Shown here one piece after another: positions 52,869-64,000 of a stretch of DNA of 64,000 nucleotides (its first letter is position 1; the number at the start of each line of letters is the position of its first letter). The stretch comes from Niastella sp. GTDB taxonomy: Bacteria; Bacteroidota; Bacteroidia; Chitinophagales; Chitinophagaceae. A program made the position numbers and the translations under genes. The stretch is from the NCBI GenBank assembly GCA_016710595.1, contig JADJVM010000006.1:48501-112500 (forward strand). Reading direction: 5' to 3'. Under the pieces are notes generated by a model. That model was not told where the DNA came from. It saw only the letters and a program-made list of their open reading frames with translations, and searched no databases.

Positions 52869-55019
52869 ATGAAACATTCCAAATTACTAAAAACTACAAT
52901 TGTTACCGGCTTATTTTTATTGCCGGTTACCCTTTTAGCCCAAAAAGTAAGGCCCTCAACTTTTTCATTTCAAAGTAAAGAAGGATTATTGTTCTTACTC
53001 ATATTTGTACTCATCATCATGTTGGTTGCAGTATTATATTTAAGAAGCAAAGTAGCAAGGGTACGCAGCCAGGAAAAAGAAGCTAAAAAAAACAAGGAGC
53101 CCAAGAGCCTTGAAACTTACGTTAAAACTATGAATAGTGAATTGGTTGAAAAATGCCTGGAATTCCGGCATAAAAAAGGGAAAAAATTATTAACTGTTTT
53201 AGCTCTGTTATTTCTCCAGTTAGCAGGCTATGCACAAACCAATCAACCCGTTTCCACCCCGGGTTCTATGTTGGGCGAAGGAGGTGTGATCATTACTTTA
53301 ATTTTATTGGCAATCCCTATCCTTGGGGGAATTGTATTGCTGATTGTAAAACTCAATAATACATTATTAAAATATCAAAATAAAAAAAGAGCAGAAGAAG
53401 CAAAGGAAATAGTAACATCGCTCAAGAATATGCCTGTAGAGGAAGTAGATGAATTATTGAGAAAGAAAAAAGATGAATTAAATTATCATTTAGCGCATAC
53501 TGAACTGGCAGGTGATCAGCAACCAGAAGATAAAAAAGGATTATTAAGTTTCAACCGTAGTGCAGATTTACCCATTGTAGCACCAAAAAAGAAAGCATTA
53601 AAACGGCCAGATATAGATCCGCAACTTTCAAGGCTTGTTTTATGGTTTTTGGGAAGCGCTACTTTCTGGTTACTTTTTGGAACAACGATTGGTGAATACC
53701 TCGGAATAAAATTTGTTGCACCCGATGCAGATCATATCAGTTGGTTAAGCTTTGGCAGGCTAAGGCCCGTGCATACCAATTCTGTTTTTTGGGGCTGGGC
53801 ATCTCTCTCTATGTTAGGTTTAGCTTACTATGTTGTACCCCGGGTAAGCAATACCCGGCTGGCAAGTTTTAAATTGGGTTGGTATTCCCTCTGGCTGGTA
53901 AATGCAACAGTTCTCATTGGTAGTATCTGCTTAATGGCAGGCTTAAACAATGGTGGTGGGGAATATAGGGAATACGTATGGCCGGTAATGCTCTTGTTTG
54001 GAATTGCTTTAGTGCTAACCCTTATTAATTTTTTAAAAACAATTGCAAAAAGAACTACCCGTGAAATTTATATTTCCAATTGGTATATTGTAAGCTCAAT
54101 TATATTTACGATTGTAATTGCACTTGTTGCCTATATACCTACCTGGCAAAACGGCCTGGGAGAAACGATTGTACAAGGGTATTACATGCACCAGGGTGTA
54201 GGCATGTGGTTTATGTTCTTCACTTTAGGATTGGTATATTATTTTTTACCGCAACAGTTAAACAAACCAATATATTCTTACAGCCTGGGTATATTGGCAT
54301 TTTGGACACAAATTTTATTTTATACCCTTATAGGTTCCCATCACTTTGTGTTTAGTTCTATACCCTGGTGGCTGCAAACTGTTGCCATTGTAGGGAGTGC
54401 CGGCATGGTGATACCTGTAATTGCAGGATCTACAAATTTTATTATGACATTTAAAAATGCATGGTACAAAGTGCAGGACAGTTATACTTTACCCTTTTTT
54501 CTGGTAGGAATTATCTTTTATTTTACCGGTTCTTTGCAAGGTACCGCAGAAGCTTTTCGCACTACCAACTTAGTGTGGCATTTTACTGATTTTACAGTAG
54601 CCCACTCTCATTTAACCATGTACGGTATTATTACTTTTTTTGCATGGGCATGCATCTATGCCATTGTGCCACGCTTAACCGGTCGGGAAGCCCCGCAAAT
54701 AACGATTGGCGCCCACTTTTGGTTAGCCCTGATTGGTTTGTTATTTTATACCATCCCATTAATGTATGGAAGCACATTAAAAGGATTGATGTGGATGAAT
54801 GGAAAACCATTTATTGAAAGTGTTGTAATGATGGCGCCCTATTGGCTTTGGAGAGCCATTGGCGGAAGCCTCATGTGGCTGGCACATCTCTTTTTTGCTT
54901 ATAACATGTATTTGATGTTTAAGAAGTCAAAAGTGATGGATCTTAATGAGGCCATCATGCAGGAAATAGAAAAAGAAAACCCGATTACCTCCACCGATAA
55001 AAATTCAAATGTATCATGA
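52869..55019 (+). CDS. cbb3-like (C-family) heme-copper oxidase catalytic subunit with a long N-terminal extension
   Basis: 716 residues. The CcoN-like core begins near 253. Heme/Cu ligands are His302 (RLRPVHTNS), His441 (YYMHQGVG), the His pair 491-492 and His579/His581 (VAHSHL). Tyr485 lies six before the His pair, the place of the cross-linked Tyr of C-family oxidases, and the His441-His491 spacing of 50 equals that of known cbb3. This favours O2 reduction over NO reduction. The first 250 residues are extra: two similar modules, each a signal-like helix ending in AQ, then a membrane helix and a basic coiled region. It overlaps the next gene by ATGA. Confidence 0.85.
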   Translation: MKHSKLLKTTIVTGLFLLPVTLLAQKVRPSTFSFQSKEGLLFLLIFVLIIMLVAVLYLRSKVARVRSQEKEAKKNKEPKSLETYVKTMNSELVEKCLEFRHKKGKKLLTVLALLFLQLAGYAQTNQPVSTPGSMLGEGGVIITLILLAIPILGGIVLLIVKLNNTLLKYQNKKRAEEAKEIVTSLKNMPVEEVDELLRKKKDELNYHLAHTELAGDQQPEDKKGLLSFNRSADLPIVAPKKKALKRPDIDPQLSRLVLWFLGSATFWLLFGTTIGEYLGIKFVAPDADHISWLSFGRLRPVHTNSVFWGWASLSMLGLAYYVVPRVSNTRLASFKLGWYSLWLVNATVLIGSICLMAGLNNGGGEYREYVWPVMLLFGIALVLTLINFLKTIAKRTTREIYISNWYIVSSIIFTIVIALVAYIPTWQNGLGETIVQGYYMHQGVGMWFMFFTLGLVYYFLPQQLNKPIYSYSLGILAFWTQILFYTLIGSHHFVFSSIPWWLQTVAIVGSAGMVIPVIAGSTNFIMTFKNAWYKVQDSYTLPFFLVGIIFYFTGSLQGTAEAFRTTNLVWHFTDFTVAHSHLTMYGIITFFAWACIYAIVPRLTGREAPQITIGAHFWLALIGLLFYTIPLMYGSTLKGLMWMNGKPFIESVVMMAPYWLWRAIGGSLMWLAHLFFAYNMYLMFKKSKVMDLNEAIMQEIEKENPITSTDKNSNVS

Positions 55020-56020
55020 GTGCTTTTGATAATCATAAAAAATTATTTGGAACTGCGTTTATATTTTTTGCAGCGCTTACCATTTGGGTAGCCGTTATTC
55101 CTGCTTTAAATAATCAAAAAAACAATGCCCCACTACCCGGAGCCAAGCCACTTACGGAAGCTGAAAGAAAAGGTAAAGATATTTATATTGCAAATGGTTG
55201 CGTAGCCTGCCATACCCAGCAGGTACGGAATATTGATATGGATAAAATGTGGGGTGAACGCCCGGGCGTTGCTGCAGATTATGCAGGTAACCATCGCCTG
55301 GATTTTTTACGCAATACCGCTACCCTGATGGGTACAGAACGTACCGGCCCGGATTTAACCAATATTGGTAACAGGCAACCGAGTTCTGACTGGCAGTTGG
55401 TACACCTCTTTAACCCACGTACGGTTGTAAAAGAATCCATCATGCCGGCATACCCCTGGCTTTTTACATATAAAGATAAGCCGGCAAAAAATGATGTAAT
55501 TGTAAATGTGCCAGATGAATTTAAAAAAGGTAAAACAGGAAAAGTAGTAGCCACCCGGGATGCATTAAACCTTGTTGCCTATTTGCAATCTTTAAAACAA
55601 GTATCCTTACCCGATGGAACCCCCAGCCCTGAATTTTTATATAAAAGAAGTATTACAAAAGTTGGAGATTCTGGCAAACCTGCAGGCATGGATGGCCAGG
55701 CGCTTTACACGGGAAACTGCCAAAGCTGTCATCAATCAAATGGAGAAGGCCTGGCAGGTGCTTTCCCTCCATTAAAAGGAAGTAAGATTGTAGATGGTGA
55801 TGATTTAAATATGTATGTTGGCATCATCATGCATGGCTATGATGCCCGTGCAGAATATGGTGTAATGCCTGCTATTGGCACTACTATGAAGTTTACTGAA
55901 AATGAAATTGCCGCCATCATCAATTACGAAAGGAGCAGTTGGGGGAATAATGGCAAACAGGTTACGCCAGAAGAAGTAAAGAAAGCATTAGACTCAGTAA
56001 ATACATCATTAAAAAAATAA
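55016..56020 (+). CDS. CcoO-like cytochrome c with a second c-type heme domain
   Basis: 334 residues with one N-terminal membrane anchor. The first part is CcoO: CVACHTQQV (62-66), MWGERPG, RTGPDLTNIG and PRTVVKESIMPAYPW, with Met as heme ligand. The second part has CQSCHQSNGEGL and resembles one CcoP heme domain. So CcoO and half of CcoP are joined in one protein. It delivers electrons to the adjacent catalytic subunit from the periplasm. Confidence 0.88.
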   Translation: MSAFDNHKKLFGTAFIFFAALTIWVAVIPALNNQKNNAPLPGAKPLTEAERKGKDIYIANGCVACHTQQVRNIDMDKMWGERPGVAADYAGNHRLDFLRNTATLMGTERTGPDLTNIGNRQPSSDWQLVHLFNPRTVVKESIMPAYPWLFTYKDKPAKNDVIVNVPDEFKKGKTGKVVATRDALNLVAYLQSLKQVSLPDGTPSPEFLYKRSITKVGDSGKPAGMDGQALYTGNCQSCHQSNGEGLAGAFPPLKGSKIVDGDDLNMYVGIIMHGYDARAEYGVMPAIGTTMKFTENEIAAIINYERSSWGNNGKQVTPEEVKKALDSVNTSLKK

Positions 56021-56038
56021 ACAATCAAATTTTCAGTC

Positions 56039-56299
56039 ATGAAAAAAATAAAATTGTTATTGATATTTTGGGTTATTTCAATTTCTACATGGGCATGCCC
56101 GATGTGCGAAAAAGCTCAACCACGTGTATTAAGAGGAATTACTCATGGCGCCGGGCCCGAAAGTAAATGGGATTATGTAATTGTGTGGGTAACTGTAGCA
56201 ATTGTAATTCTCACACTTTACTATTCAGTGAAATGGATTATAAAACCCGGGGAAAAATCAGGCAATCATATAAAAAGGTTAATCTTAAATAATGAATAG
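56039..56299 (+). CDS. small exported membrane protein with CPMC motif
   Basis: 86 residues. A signal-like helix ends at STWA, followed at once by CPMCEKAQPRVLRGITHGAG, then a membrane helix (YVIVWVTVAIVILTLYYSV) and a basic tail. The CxxC could bind copper or take part in thiol exchange. It is a likely accessory or assembly subunit of the oxidase. Family not recognised. Confidence 0.65.
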   Translation: MKKIKLLLIFWVISISTWACPMCEKAQPRVLRGITHGAGPESKWDYVIVWVTVAIVILTLYYSVKWIIKPGEKSGNHIKRLILNNE

Positions 56300-56708
56300 C
56301 ATGAAAGACAGAAGCATTATTTACATATTTATTGATGATGAGGAGCAACCCATTGCCCAGGTTCATTCACCCATTAATTTTGAATTAGATACCCGTAAAT
56401 TGGTAGATGGGAAACATTCCCTAAAAATCGTAAGTAAGGATCCTACGGGTAAAGAAGGTATCCGCATCATCCCCTTTGAAGTAAGAAATGGCCCGGCTAT
56501 CAATATTGAAGGGATAACAGAAAATGCAGTGGTAGATGGCATTTTACCACTTATGATAAATGCATATAGCAAAGGGGATTCAAAAAATTTCTTAATAGAA
56601 GGAAGTGAAACCCCACAAAGCATCCCCGCATGGGTATGGGTTTTAATTATTGGCTTTACAGGTTGGGCATTATTTTATTTATTTAGTTATATTTCTCTAA
56701 AGATGTAA
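56292..56708 (+). CDS. Ig-like, C-terminally anchored protein of the oxidase unit
   Basis: 138 residues; it overlaps the previous gene by 8 bp. The beta-sandwich-like part (INFELDTRKLVDGKHSLKIV, IRIIPFEVRNGPAI) ends in one C-terminal membrane helix (AWVWVLIIGFTGWALFYLF). There is no signal peptide. Position and coupling suggest an oxidase subunit or assembly factor. Function unknown. Confidence 0.6.
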   Translation: MNSMKDRSIIYIFIDDEEQPIAQVHSPINFELDTRKLVDGKHSLKIVSKDPTGKEGIRIIPFEVRNGPAINIEGITENAVVDGILPLMINAYSKGDSKNFLIEGSETPQSIPAWVWVLIIGFTGWALFYLFSYISLKM

Positions 56709-56711
56709 TTC

Positions 56712-57101
56712 ATGCAAAAAGAAATTACTGATCTTGATGATATAAAATTATTAGTTGATACTTTTTATGGTAACATAAGGGAGAACGAACTCCTGGCGCC
56801 CATTTTCAATGCTGTCATTAAAGATCGCTGGCCCCAACATTTAGAAAAAATGTATCGTTTCTGGCAAACTGTTTTGCTGGATGATCATACTTATTACAAT
56901 AGCCCGTTTCCCCCACATGCAAAATTACCTGTAACGCAACAGCATTTTGACACATGGCTAAAACTCTGGCATCTTACAATTAATGAAAATTTTACAGGAA
57001 AGTTAGCTGAAGAAGCCAAATGGCGTGGAAATAAAATGGCCATTATGTTTCTTAATAAAATTCAATACTACAGTAGCCGGTCATCAGAACCCCTGATTTA
57101 A
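56712..57101 (+). CDS. group III truncated hemoglobin
   Basis: 129 residues, trHb-III type. It starts TDLDDIKLLVDTFYGNIREN with the B10 Tyr (Tyr19). A KMYRFWQTVLL helix and the proximal His region QQHFDTWLKLW (His78) follow. These globins bind O2 and NO and are linked to NO detoxification. It starts 3 bp after the preceding gene, so it belongs to the oxidase unit. Confidence 0.88.
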   Translation: MQKEITDLDDIKLLVDTFYGNIRENELLAPIFNAVIKDRWPQHLEKMYRFWQTVLLDDHTYYNSPFPPHAKLPVTQQHFDTWLKLWHLTINENFTGKLAEEAKWRGNKMAIMFLNKIQYYSSRSSEPLI

Positions 57102-57129
57102 TAGATCTTTATACTATAAAAAATATTTG

Positions 57130-57591
57130 ATGAAAAGAAGTGACTACATAGTTGCATTATCCCGGGATCATCATCTGGGTTTGCTATTTTCCTGGAAAAT
57201 AAAGCAGGGTTTAAAGAAGCAGGTAGCATTAAATCGTATTTCAAAATATGTAGATTATTTTTGGAAGCAGCATTTAAAAAAGCATTTTGCAGAAGAAGAA
57301 GATTTATTATTCAATAAATGGAATTTTGAAGGTTGTGCAAGGGCGCTCAATGAACATCAATTCATTGAAAAAAAGATTACAGAAGTTACAAATCCCCATA
57401 CAAATGACCGGGCATTTATTGAACTGGCAGAGATGGTTGACGATCATATTCGGTTTGAAGAACGGGAACTTTTCCCTTTTTTGGAACAACATATACCAGT
57501 GCAAGATCTTGTATTAATTGGGGCCGAACTGGATAAACTGCACGATAAACCTGCATCAGAAAATTTCAGTGATGAGTTTTGGATTAAATAA
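57130..57591 (+). CDS. hemerythrin-like domain protein
   Basis: 153 residues. The di-iron ligands are in order: SRDHHLGLLF, KKHFAEEEDLLF, ALNEHQFIE and DDHIRFEERELFPF. Such proteins bind O2 or NO or repair Fe-S clusters after nitrosative stress. ATG 57130 is preferred to the TTG at 57127. It is the last gene of the Rrf2-controlled series. Confidence 0.88.
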   Translation: MKRSDYIVALSRDHHLGLLFSWKIKQGLKKQVALNRISKYVDYFWKQHLKKHFAEEEDLLFNKWNFEGCARALNEHQFIEKKITEVTNPHTNDRAFIELAEMVDDHIRFEERELFPFLEQHIPVQDLVLIGAELDKLHDKPASENFSDEFWIK

Positions 57592-57719
57592 TCATTCATT
57601 AGCTCCCTCATTTCTCATCCATACAAAAAATGTATATTTACCGCCCAAATAATGGCGGTATCAGGCAATAATTTAGTCCTAAATCCGTATATACTAATTG
57701 CCAAACAAGTATTAAACAA

Positions 57720-58454
57720 ATGAAATTAAGGAACCCCAAGAGCAGGTACCATTTAAAAATTAATAAATCGGCAAAAGTTCTGGACGTAGGCGGTGGCCAC
57801 AACCCGCATCCCAGGGCAAATGTAGTAGTTGATAAATATACCGATACCAATTACCATCGCAGCGGGGATATCAAAGTTTTAAAAAATCAGCAATTTATAA
57901 ATGCGGATGGCGAGAAACTCCCGTTTAAAGACCAGGAATTTGATTATGTAATTTGTTGCCATGTGCTGGAGCATGTAGAAGACCCAATTCAGTTTTTAAG
58001 TGAAATATTCCGGGTGGGGAAAAAAGGGTATATCGAGACACCATCTCTTTTGGGTGAATGCCTGGCTCCCCGTGAATCGCATAAATGGATCTTACATGAG
58101 CATGATGATATTTTATATTTAGTAGATAAACAAAAACTGGGATTTGTTTCCAATGCCTATTATCTTGGCGACCTGGTGCAGGAATATTTACCCAGGCATA
58201 GTATTGGTTTTAAAATGACAGAACGAACACACCCTAATTTAATGACGATTCGTATAGAATGGGATAAAAATTTTAATTACGAAATAGAACCCCAGGATCC
58301 TGAAATAAGAAAATATTTTAAAGATGGCTGGAAGCCTGAATGGGCCGAAAGCTTTTTCCCAAGAAGAACGATGGGTACAGAGTTTAAAGAAGCTGCTATT
58401 GCATTTAAAGAAATTTGTAACAGTGTTTTTAAATCGAAACTGCTTAAGAAATAA
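57720..58454 (+). CDS. SAM-dependent methyltransferase (class I)
   Basis: 244 residues. Motif I is VLDVGGGHNPHPRANVVVD; the post-motifs are NADGEKLPFKDQEFDYVIC and HVLEHVEDPIQFLSEIFRV. These fit small-molecule or glycan methyltransferases of the Methyltransf_11 type. A hairpin CCGCC/GGCGG sits about 60 bp upstream (57642-57658). Its target is unknown. Confidence 0.85.
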   Translation: MKLRNPKSRYHLKINKSAKVLDVGGGHNPHPRANVVVDKYTDTNYHRSGDIKVLKNQQFINADGEKLPFKDQEFDYVICCHVLEHVEDPIQFLSEIFRVGKKGYIETPSLLGECLAPRESHKWILHEHDDILYLVDKQKLGFVSNAYYLGDLVQEYLPRHSIGFKMTERTHPNLMTIRIEWDKNFNYEIEPQDPEIRKYFKDGWKPEWAESFFPRRTMGTEFKEAAIAFKEICNSVFKSKLLKK

Positions 58455-58535
58455 ATTTCATAGTTCCTGTGGCCACAGTTTATGATCCGAATATTGAATC
58501 TTTAAATTTAAGTAGCGTTTATTTTTTATTTTGTT

Positions 58536-59369
58536 TCAGGAATAAAACCTGGAAATAAGAATCCTTATCCCTACAATGGCAAGTGAAAATGCCAATGCTT
58601 TAATAATAATTTTTCCTTTTATTTTTCTTGATAAGTAGGCCCCTAACTGGGCACCAGGAATTACTCCTACCGACAGGCCAATAACCATCTTTAATACCAA
58701 CGGGTTTTGATAACTACCTTCAAAAATATGTGTAATCACACTCACAATCGTCATGATTGCTAAAATAAAATGCGATGTGGCAGTTGCTATATGCACAGGA
58801 AAAAGCAACCATTCCGTCATTGCCGGCACATGAATGATGCCGCCCCCTATTCCCAGTAATGGCGAAAAATAGCCTACTAAAATACTAAGGATCATACCAT
58901 ACCTAATATCATAAGCATATTGGTAGGAGATGCCGAATTTATCAGTAATAGAACGGCTTACCCAGCCTTTATGCGCTTTTACTTCTTTGGAAGAAGTTGC
59001 TTTTTTCTGGCCCCTGAAAAAAAGAAAAATAGCGAGGCAAACCAATAGGATACCAAAAATAATATCAAATACATTCCTGGGGATTATTTTAGTAGTAAGT
59101 ACACCCAATATAGAACCGGGTATGGTACAAAAGGCAAAAAGAATTCCTGCTTTATAATCAACCCGCCTGGTTCTCATGTATGCAATAGAACCCGAACTTG
59201 CATTACAAGCCACTACCCCCATTGAGATAGCCGTAATGGCATCTGGTGAAAGATCGGGATGCACAAGAATAAGAAGCGGTACCAGTATAAAACCACCACC
59301 AGCCCCAATAAGGGTACCAATGGTGCCAATAAAAAAGCCAATTAAAATGAGTAAGTAAATATTATCCAT
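58536..59369 (-). CDS. TauE/SafE-family sulfite exporter-like membrane protein
   Basis: 277 residues with about eight helices in two repeats, each with the family glycine motif (GTLIGAGGGFILVPLLI and LLGIGGGIIHVPAM). It exports sulfur-containing or other small anions; the substrate is unknown. In other cbb3 clusters a member of the same superfamily (CcoH/CcoS region) can be linked to the oxidase, but this gene is separate and on the other strand. Confidence 0.9.
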   Translation of the reverse strand: MDNIYLLILIGFFIGTIGTLIGAGGGFILVPLLILVHPDLSPDAITAISMGVVACNASSGSIAYMRTRRVDYKAGILFAFCTIPGSILGVLTTKIIPRNVFDIIFGILLVCLAIFLFFRGQKKATSSKEVKAHKGWVSRSITDKFGISYQYAYDIRYGMILSILVGYFSPLLGIGGGIIHVPAMTEWLLFPVHIATATSHFILAIMTIVSVITHIFEGSYQNPLVLKMVIGLSVGVIPGAQLGAYLSRKIKGKIIIKALAFSLAIVGIRILISRFYS

Positions 59370-59570
59370 AAATTAAAACCACTTTACTTACTTTACTTTT
59401 TATAAAAATGCTGATAGGAACCTTATAAATCAAATTTTCCATGTTACTAAATATTTTGTACCACATTGTACAAATGATGAATGGATTGCGACGCAACAAT
59501 GATGCTATAAAAAACAAATGCCGGTACTTAAATTTAAAAACTCTTACTCAAACGTTCCCACAAATTTATT

Positions 59571-59805
59571 TTATATCGTACCATTATCAACAAATAAATT
59601 TTGACCGGTTACAGAAGCAGATTTATCACTGAGTAAAAACTCTACCATCGCAGCTACCGATGGTTTTGATGTTGGTTTTTTAAAGAAGTACGATTAAGTA
59701 TCCTGTTTCTTTGGTCTTCAGTTTCAATCTTAGCTAAATGTTCACTTATCTTTACCCGATTCTTTGCTATATGGATTTTCATACGCCCCGGATAGAACCT
59801 TTATA
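59571..59805 (-). pseudogene. C-terminal remnant of a short-chain dehydrogenase/reductase
   Basis: The minus strand ends with VAAMVEFLLSDKSASVTGQN and LFVDNGTI plus a stop, the classic SDR C-terminus. Upstream, in another frame, GRMKIHIAKNRVKISEHLAK and IETEDQRNRILNRTSLK also fit SDR sequence. At least one frame break separates them, and the Rossmann half is absent. This accounts for part of the 59370-59906 gap; I see nothing else in it. Confidence 0.75.
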
Positions 59806-59906
59806 AAAGAAAGGGTATACTTTCATAATGCAAAGCAGTAATGTTTTATAAAAAATAAAACAGGAAAACTGGTTTAGAAGCAATCAACCCCTTAGATAAA
59901 ATGGAA

Positions 59907-60707
59907 CTAATTATAATTAACAGTTACATATGCCGTGTTTATAAATTGATCGCTGCTATCATAAATATCAAAGGCATAATCACCCGCTATATAAAAACTA
60001 TATTTTATATAGGTAAAATAAGTGTCCGGGCTAATATCATAAGTCTTTACATCTATCTTTTCAAATTTCCCGTTCACTTTGCGAAACACTTTCAGCGTAA
60101 GTTGTTTAATATTTAAATTAGTAGGATAATTGTCTAATACAATATAGGCATAACTTCCTTTACCTTTGTCGATCGTAATGGTTTTAGATTCTTTAGCGAT
60201 ACCAGACACAGGAACTTGAGTAGAAACAAAAGCCTTAGACTTGCTAAAATTACTACCAGTACCCGAAGTTTTATTTACTTTGCTTTCCACCGTAACATAA
60301 CCGGAATTTATAAATACACCATTCCCATCATATACATCAAATGCAAAGTCTCCGGTAGTAACAAAATTATATTTTATATAGGTATAAGTTAATGTATTGT
60401 CTATGTCATAACTTTCTACTTTTATTTTTTCATACTGTCCGCCTATTTTTTTATATGAAGTCAGTTTTATGGAATTGGATAAAAATTTGTTAGGATAGTT
60501 ATCAATGATTACGTAAGCAAAACTGCCTTTATCCGTATTAATAAAGATTTTTTTATCTTCAGTGGCTTGCCCCCGTACAGGCATATCTATGGAAATATAA
60601 ACCCTTGATTTTGCATAATTGCCCGAAGTTTGATTTCCTACCTGGGCGCTTGTATGAAGGTAACTTGCAACAAAGAAAAAGGCAAGTGCTAACATGATTT
60701 TTTGCAT
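59907..60707 (-). CDS. secreted protein made of two tandem ~115-residue repeats
   Basis: 266 residues. The signal peptide ends ASYLHTSAQ. Repeat 1 (SRVYISIDMPVRGQATEDKK ... AFDVYDGNGVFINSGYVTVE) and repeat 2 (SKAFVSTQVPVSGIAKESKT ... AFDIYDSSDQFINTAYVTVN) align along their length with the same landmarks (YAY/FAY, DNYP, TYIKY, GD-AFD-YD). Probably a beta-sandwich periplasmic or surface protein. Family not recognised. The gap 60708-61058 is AT-rich and holds nothing I can identify. Confidence 0.7.
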   Translation of the reverse strand: MQKIMLALAFFFVASYLHTSAQVGNQTSGNYAKSRVYISIDMPVRGQATEDKKIFINTDKGSFAYVIIDNYPNKFLSNSIKLTSYKKIGGQYEKIKVESYDIDNTLTYTYIKYNFVTTGDFAFDVYDGNGVFINSGYVTVESKVNKTSGTGSNFSKSKAFVSTQVPVSGIAKESKTITIDKGKGSYAYIVLDNYPTNLNIKQLTLKVFRKVNGKFEKIDVKTYDISPDTYFTYIKYSFYIAGDYAFDIYDSSDQFINTAYVTVNYN

Positions 60708-61058
60708 TGTAAAAGCATTTAGAGTTTGGCAGAATAATTTACATAATCGAATATAATAATATTTTTAATTATAAACGAATAATCGTCATGCCAACATTTT
60801 CCAATAAAAGAAAGTGGGCAATAAGTAATAAAACCCCATCAAAAAACTACCCTTTTATACAGGAATACAAAATGATTTTAAAAATTAACGAATCATAATT
60901 CGGAATAAAATAGAACTTAAATCAACTAAAAAGTTATGGAAGAAATCATAAGCAATAAGTACTAAACAACATATTCCATTGAAAATGTATCAAGGCAAAT
61001 CCCAGGCTTTCACTAATCAAAAAAATACATCACTAAATATCGGCAAAATAGCTACAAC

Positions 61059-61094
61059 AAAAAAGCCCTCCAAAATGAATTGAAAGGCTTTTTT
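61059..61094 (-). terminator. rRNA operon terminator
   Basis: AAAAAAGCC pairs with GGCTTTTTT over an 18-nt loop, 8 bp past the 3' end of 5S rRNA. It ends the minus-strand rRNA operon. Confidence 0.8.
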
Positions 61095-61101
61095 AAATAA
61101 A

Positions 61102-61210
61102 TATGGCAGCTACCTACTCTCCCGCATTGTTGTGCAGTACCATCGGCCATGAGGGGCTTAACTTCTCTGTTCGGTATGGGAAGAGGTGAACACCCTCGGA
61201 AAAACCACCA
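61102..61210 (-). rRNA. rrf: 5S rRNA
   Basis: About 109 nt on the minus strand. The ends ATGGTGG and CTGCCAT pair as helix I, and the conserved CCGAACAGAGAAGTTAAGCC and GGGAGAGTAGGTAGCTGCC are present. Confidence 0.93.
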
Positions 61211-61293
61211 TAAGAAGGTGAATTTGTACGAGTACAAAAACAATAAGTTAACATATTGGAATAAGTTGTAAAAAGAGAAAAATTAAAAAATAA

Positions 61294-64000
<2,707 letters not shown>

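Noticed and set aside
52869..55019. Nitric oxide reductase NorB
   Set aside because: The NO-linked neighbours suggested it, but the Tyr six residues before the His pair and the C-family spacing favour an oxygen reductase.

Overview
This 64 kb window is from a low-GC member of the Bacteroidota, probably the Chitinophagaceae or a close relative. The phylum call rests on TAnnTTTG promoter elements, an almost complete lack of Shine-Dalgarno sequences, a type IX secretion C-terminal domain, GEVED and Ig-like secreted proteins, and DUF3667 and GH3-family proteins. The family is an inference from gene content and was not tested. Most of the window is housekeeping sequence.

Layout. 1-8.6 kb: partial proline dehydrogenase, a hot-dog thioesterase, a large T9SS-secreted protein, rpsA and dps. 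8.6-13.8 kb: nucleoside phosphorylase, dapF, a CorA-type transporter, Nudix, GNAT and a membrane Fe-S oxidoreductase. 13.8-19.2 kb, minus strand: rpsU, a frameshifted xer recombinase, hpf, tRNA-Thr/Tyr/Gly/Thr, tuf, tRNA-Trp, secE and nusG. This is the ancient tRNA-tuf-secE-nusG order, but it stops at a terminator and aroQ instead of continuing into rplK. 19.2-28.6 kb: ribE, two NarL-type regulators around a histidine kinase, rnhA, GH3, mtaB, an AlaDH/saccharopine-DH-type enzyme, hscB and two tRNA-Leu genes.

28.86-35.06 kb is an accessory island bounded by a 61-bp direct repeat that is the 3' end of a nitroreductase gene. It holds an intact REP-associated tyrosine transposase, a fragment of the same gene and a probable remnant of another, at least four copies of a palindromic element, and the most interesting locus here. 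That locus has two paralogous surface lipoprotein genes, each with a poly-C tract between the start codon and the signal peptide, and both are out of frame (OFF) in this sequence. The N-terminal halves share about 355 near-identical bases that stop abruptly at the same codon. Beyond that point the C-terminal 'tips' are unrelated: one carries an HEVAH metallopeptidase-like motif, the other an NCTTLAL motif. Each tip is followed at once by a small secreted or membrane protein that could be an immunity factor. This resembles a phase-variable, tip-swapping lipoprotein effector system.

35-52 kb: nitroreductase, a frameshifted CDF transporter, an LTA-synthase-like protein, murB, priA, plsC, rplU-rpmA, a histone-H1-like Lys/Ala protein, a PolX-like protein, a very large NtrY-like kinase, mazG and DUF3667. 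52-58 kb: an Rrf2 regulator, then a C-family (cbb3-like) heme-copper oxidase with a c-type cytochrome, two small membrane proteins, a truncated globin and a hemerythrin, suggesting a respiration and NO/O2-stress operon. 58-64 kb: methyltransferase, TauE, an SDR pseudogene, a repeat-domain secreted protein, then 5S and 23S rRNA on the minus strand, with the 23S cut by the window edge.

Single-base frame breaks occur in otherwise intact genes (xer, CDF), so residual indel errors in the assembly must be considered when judging the others.
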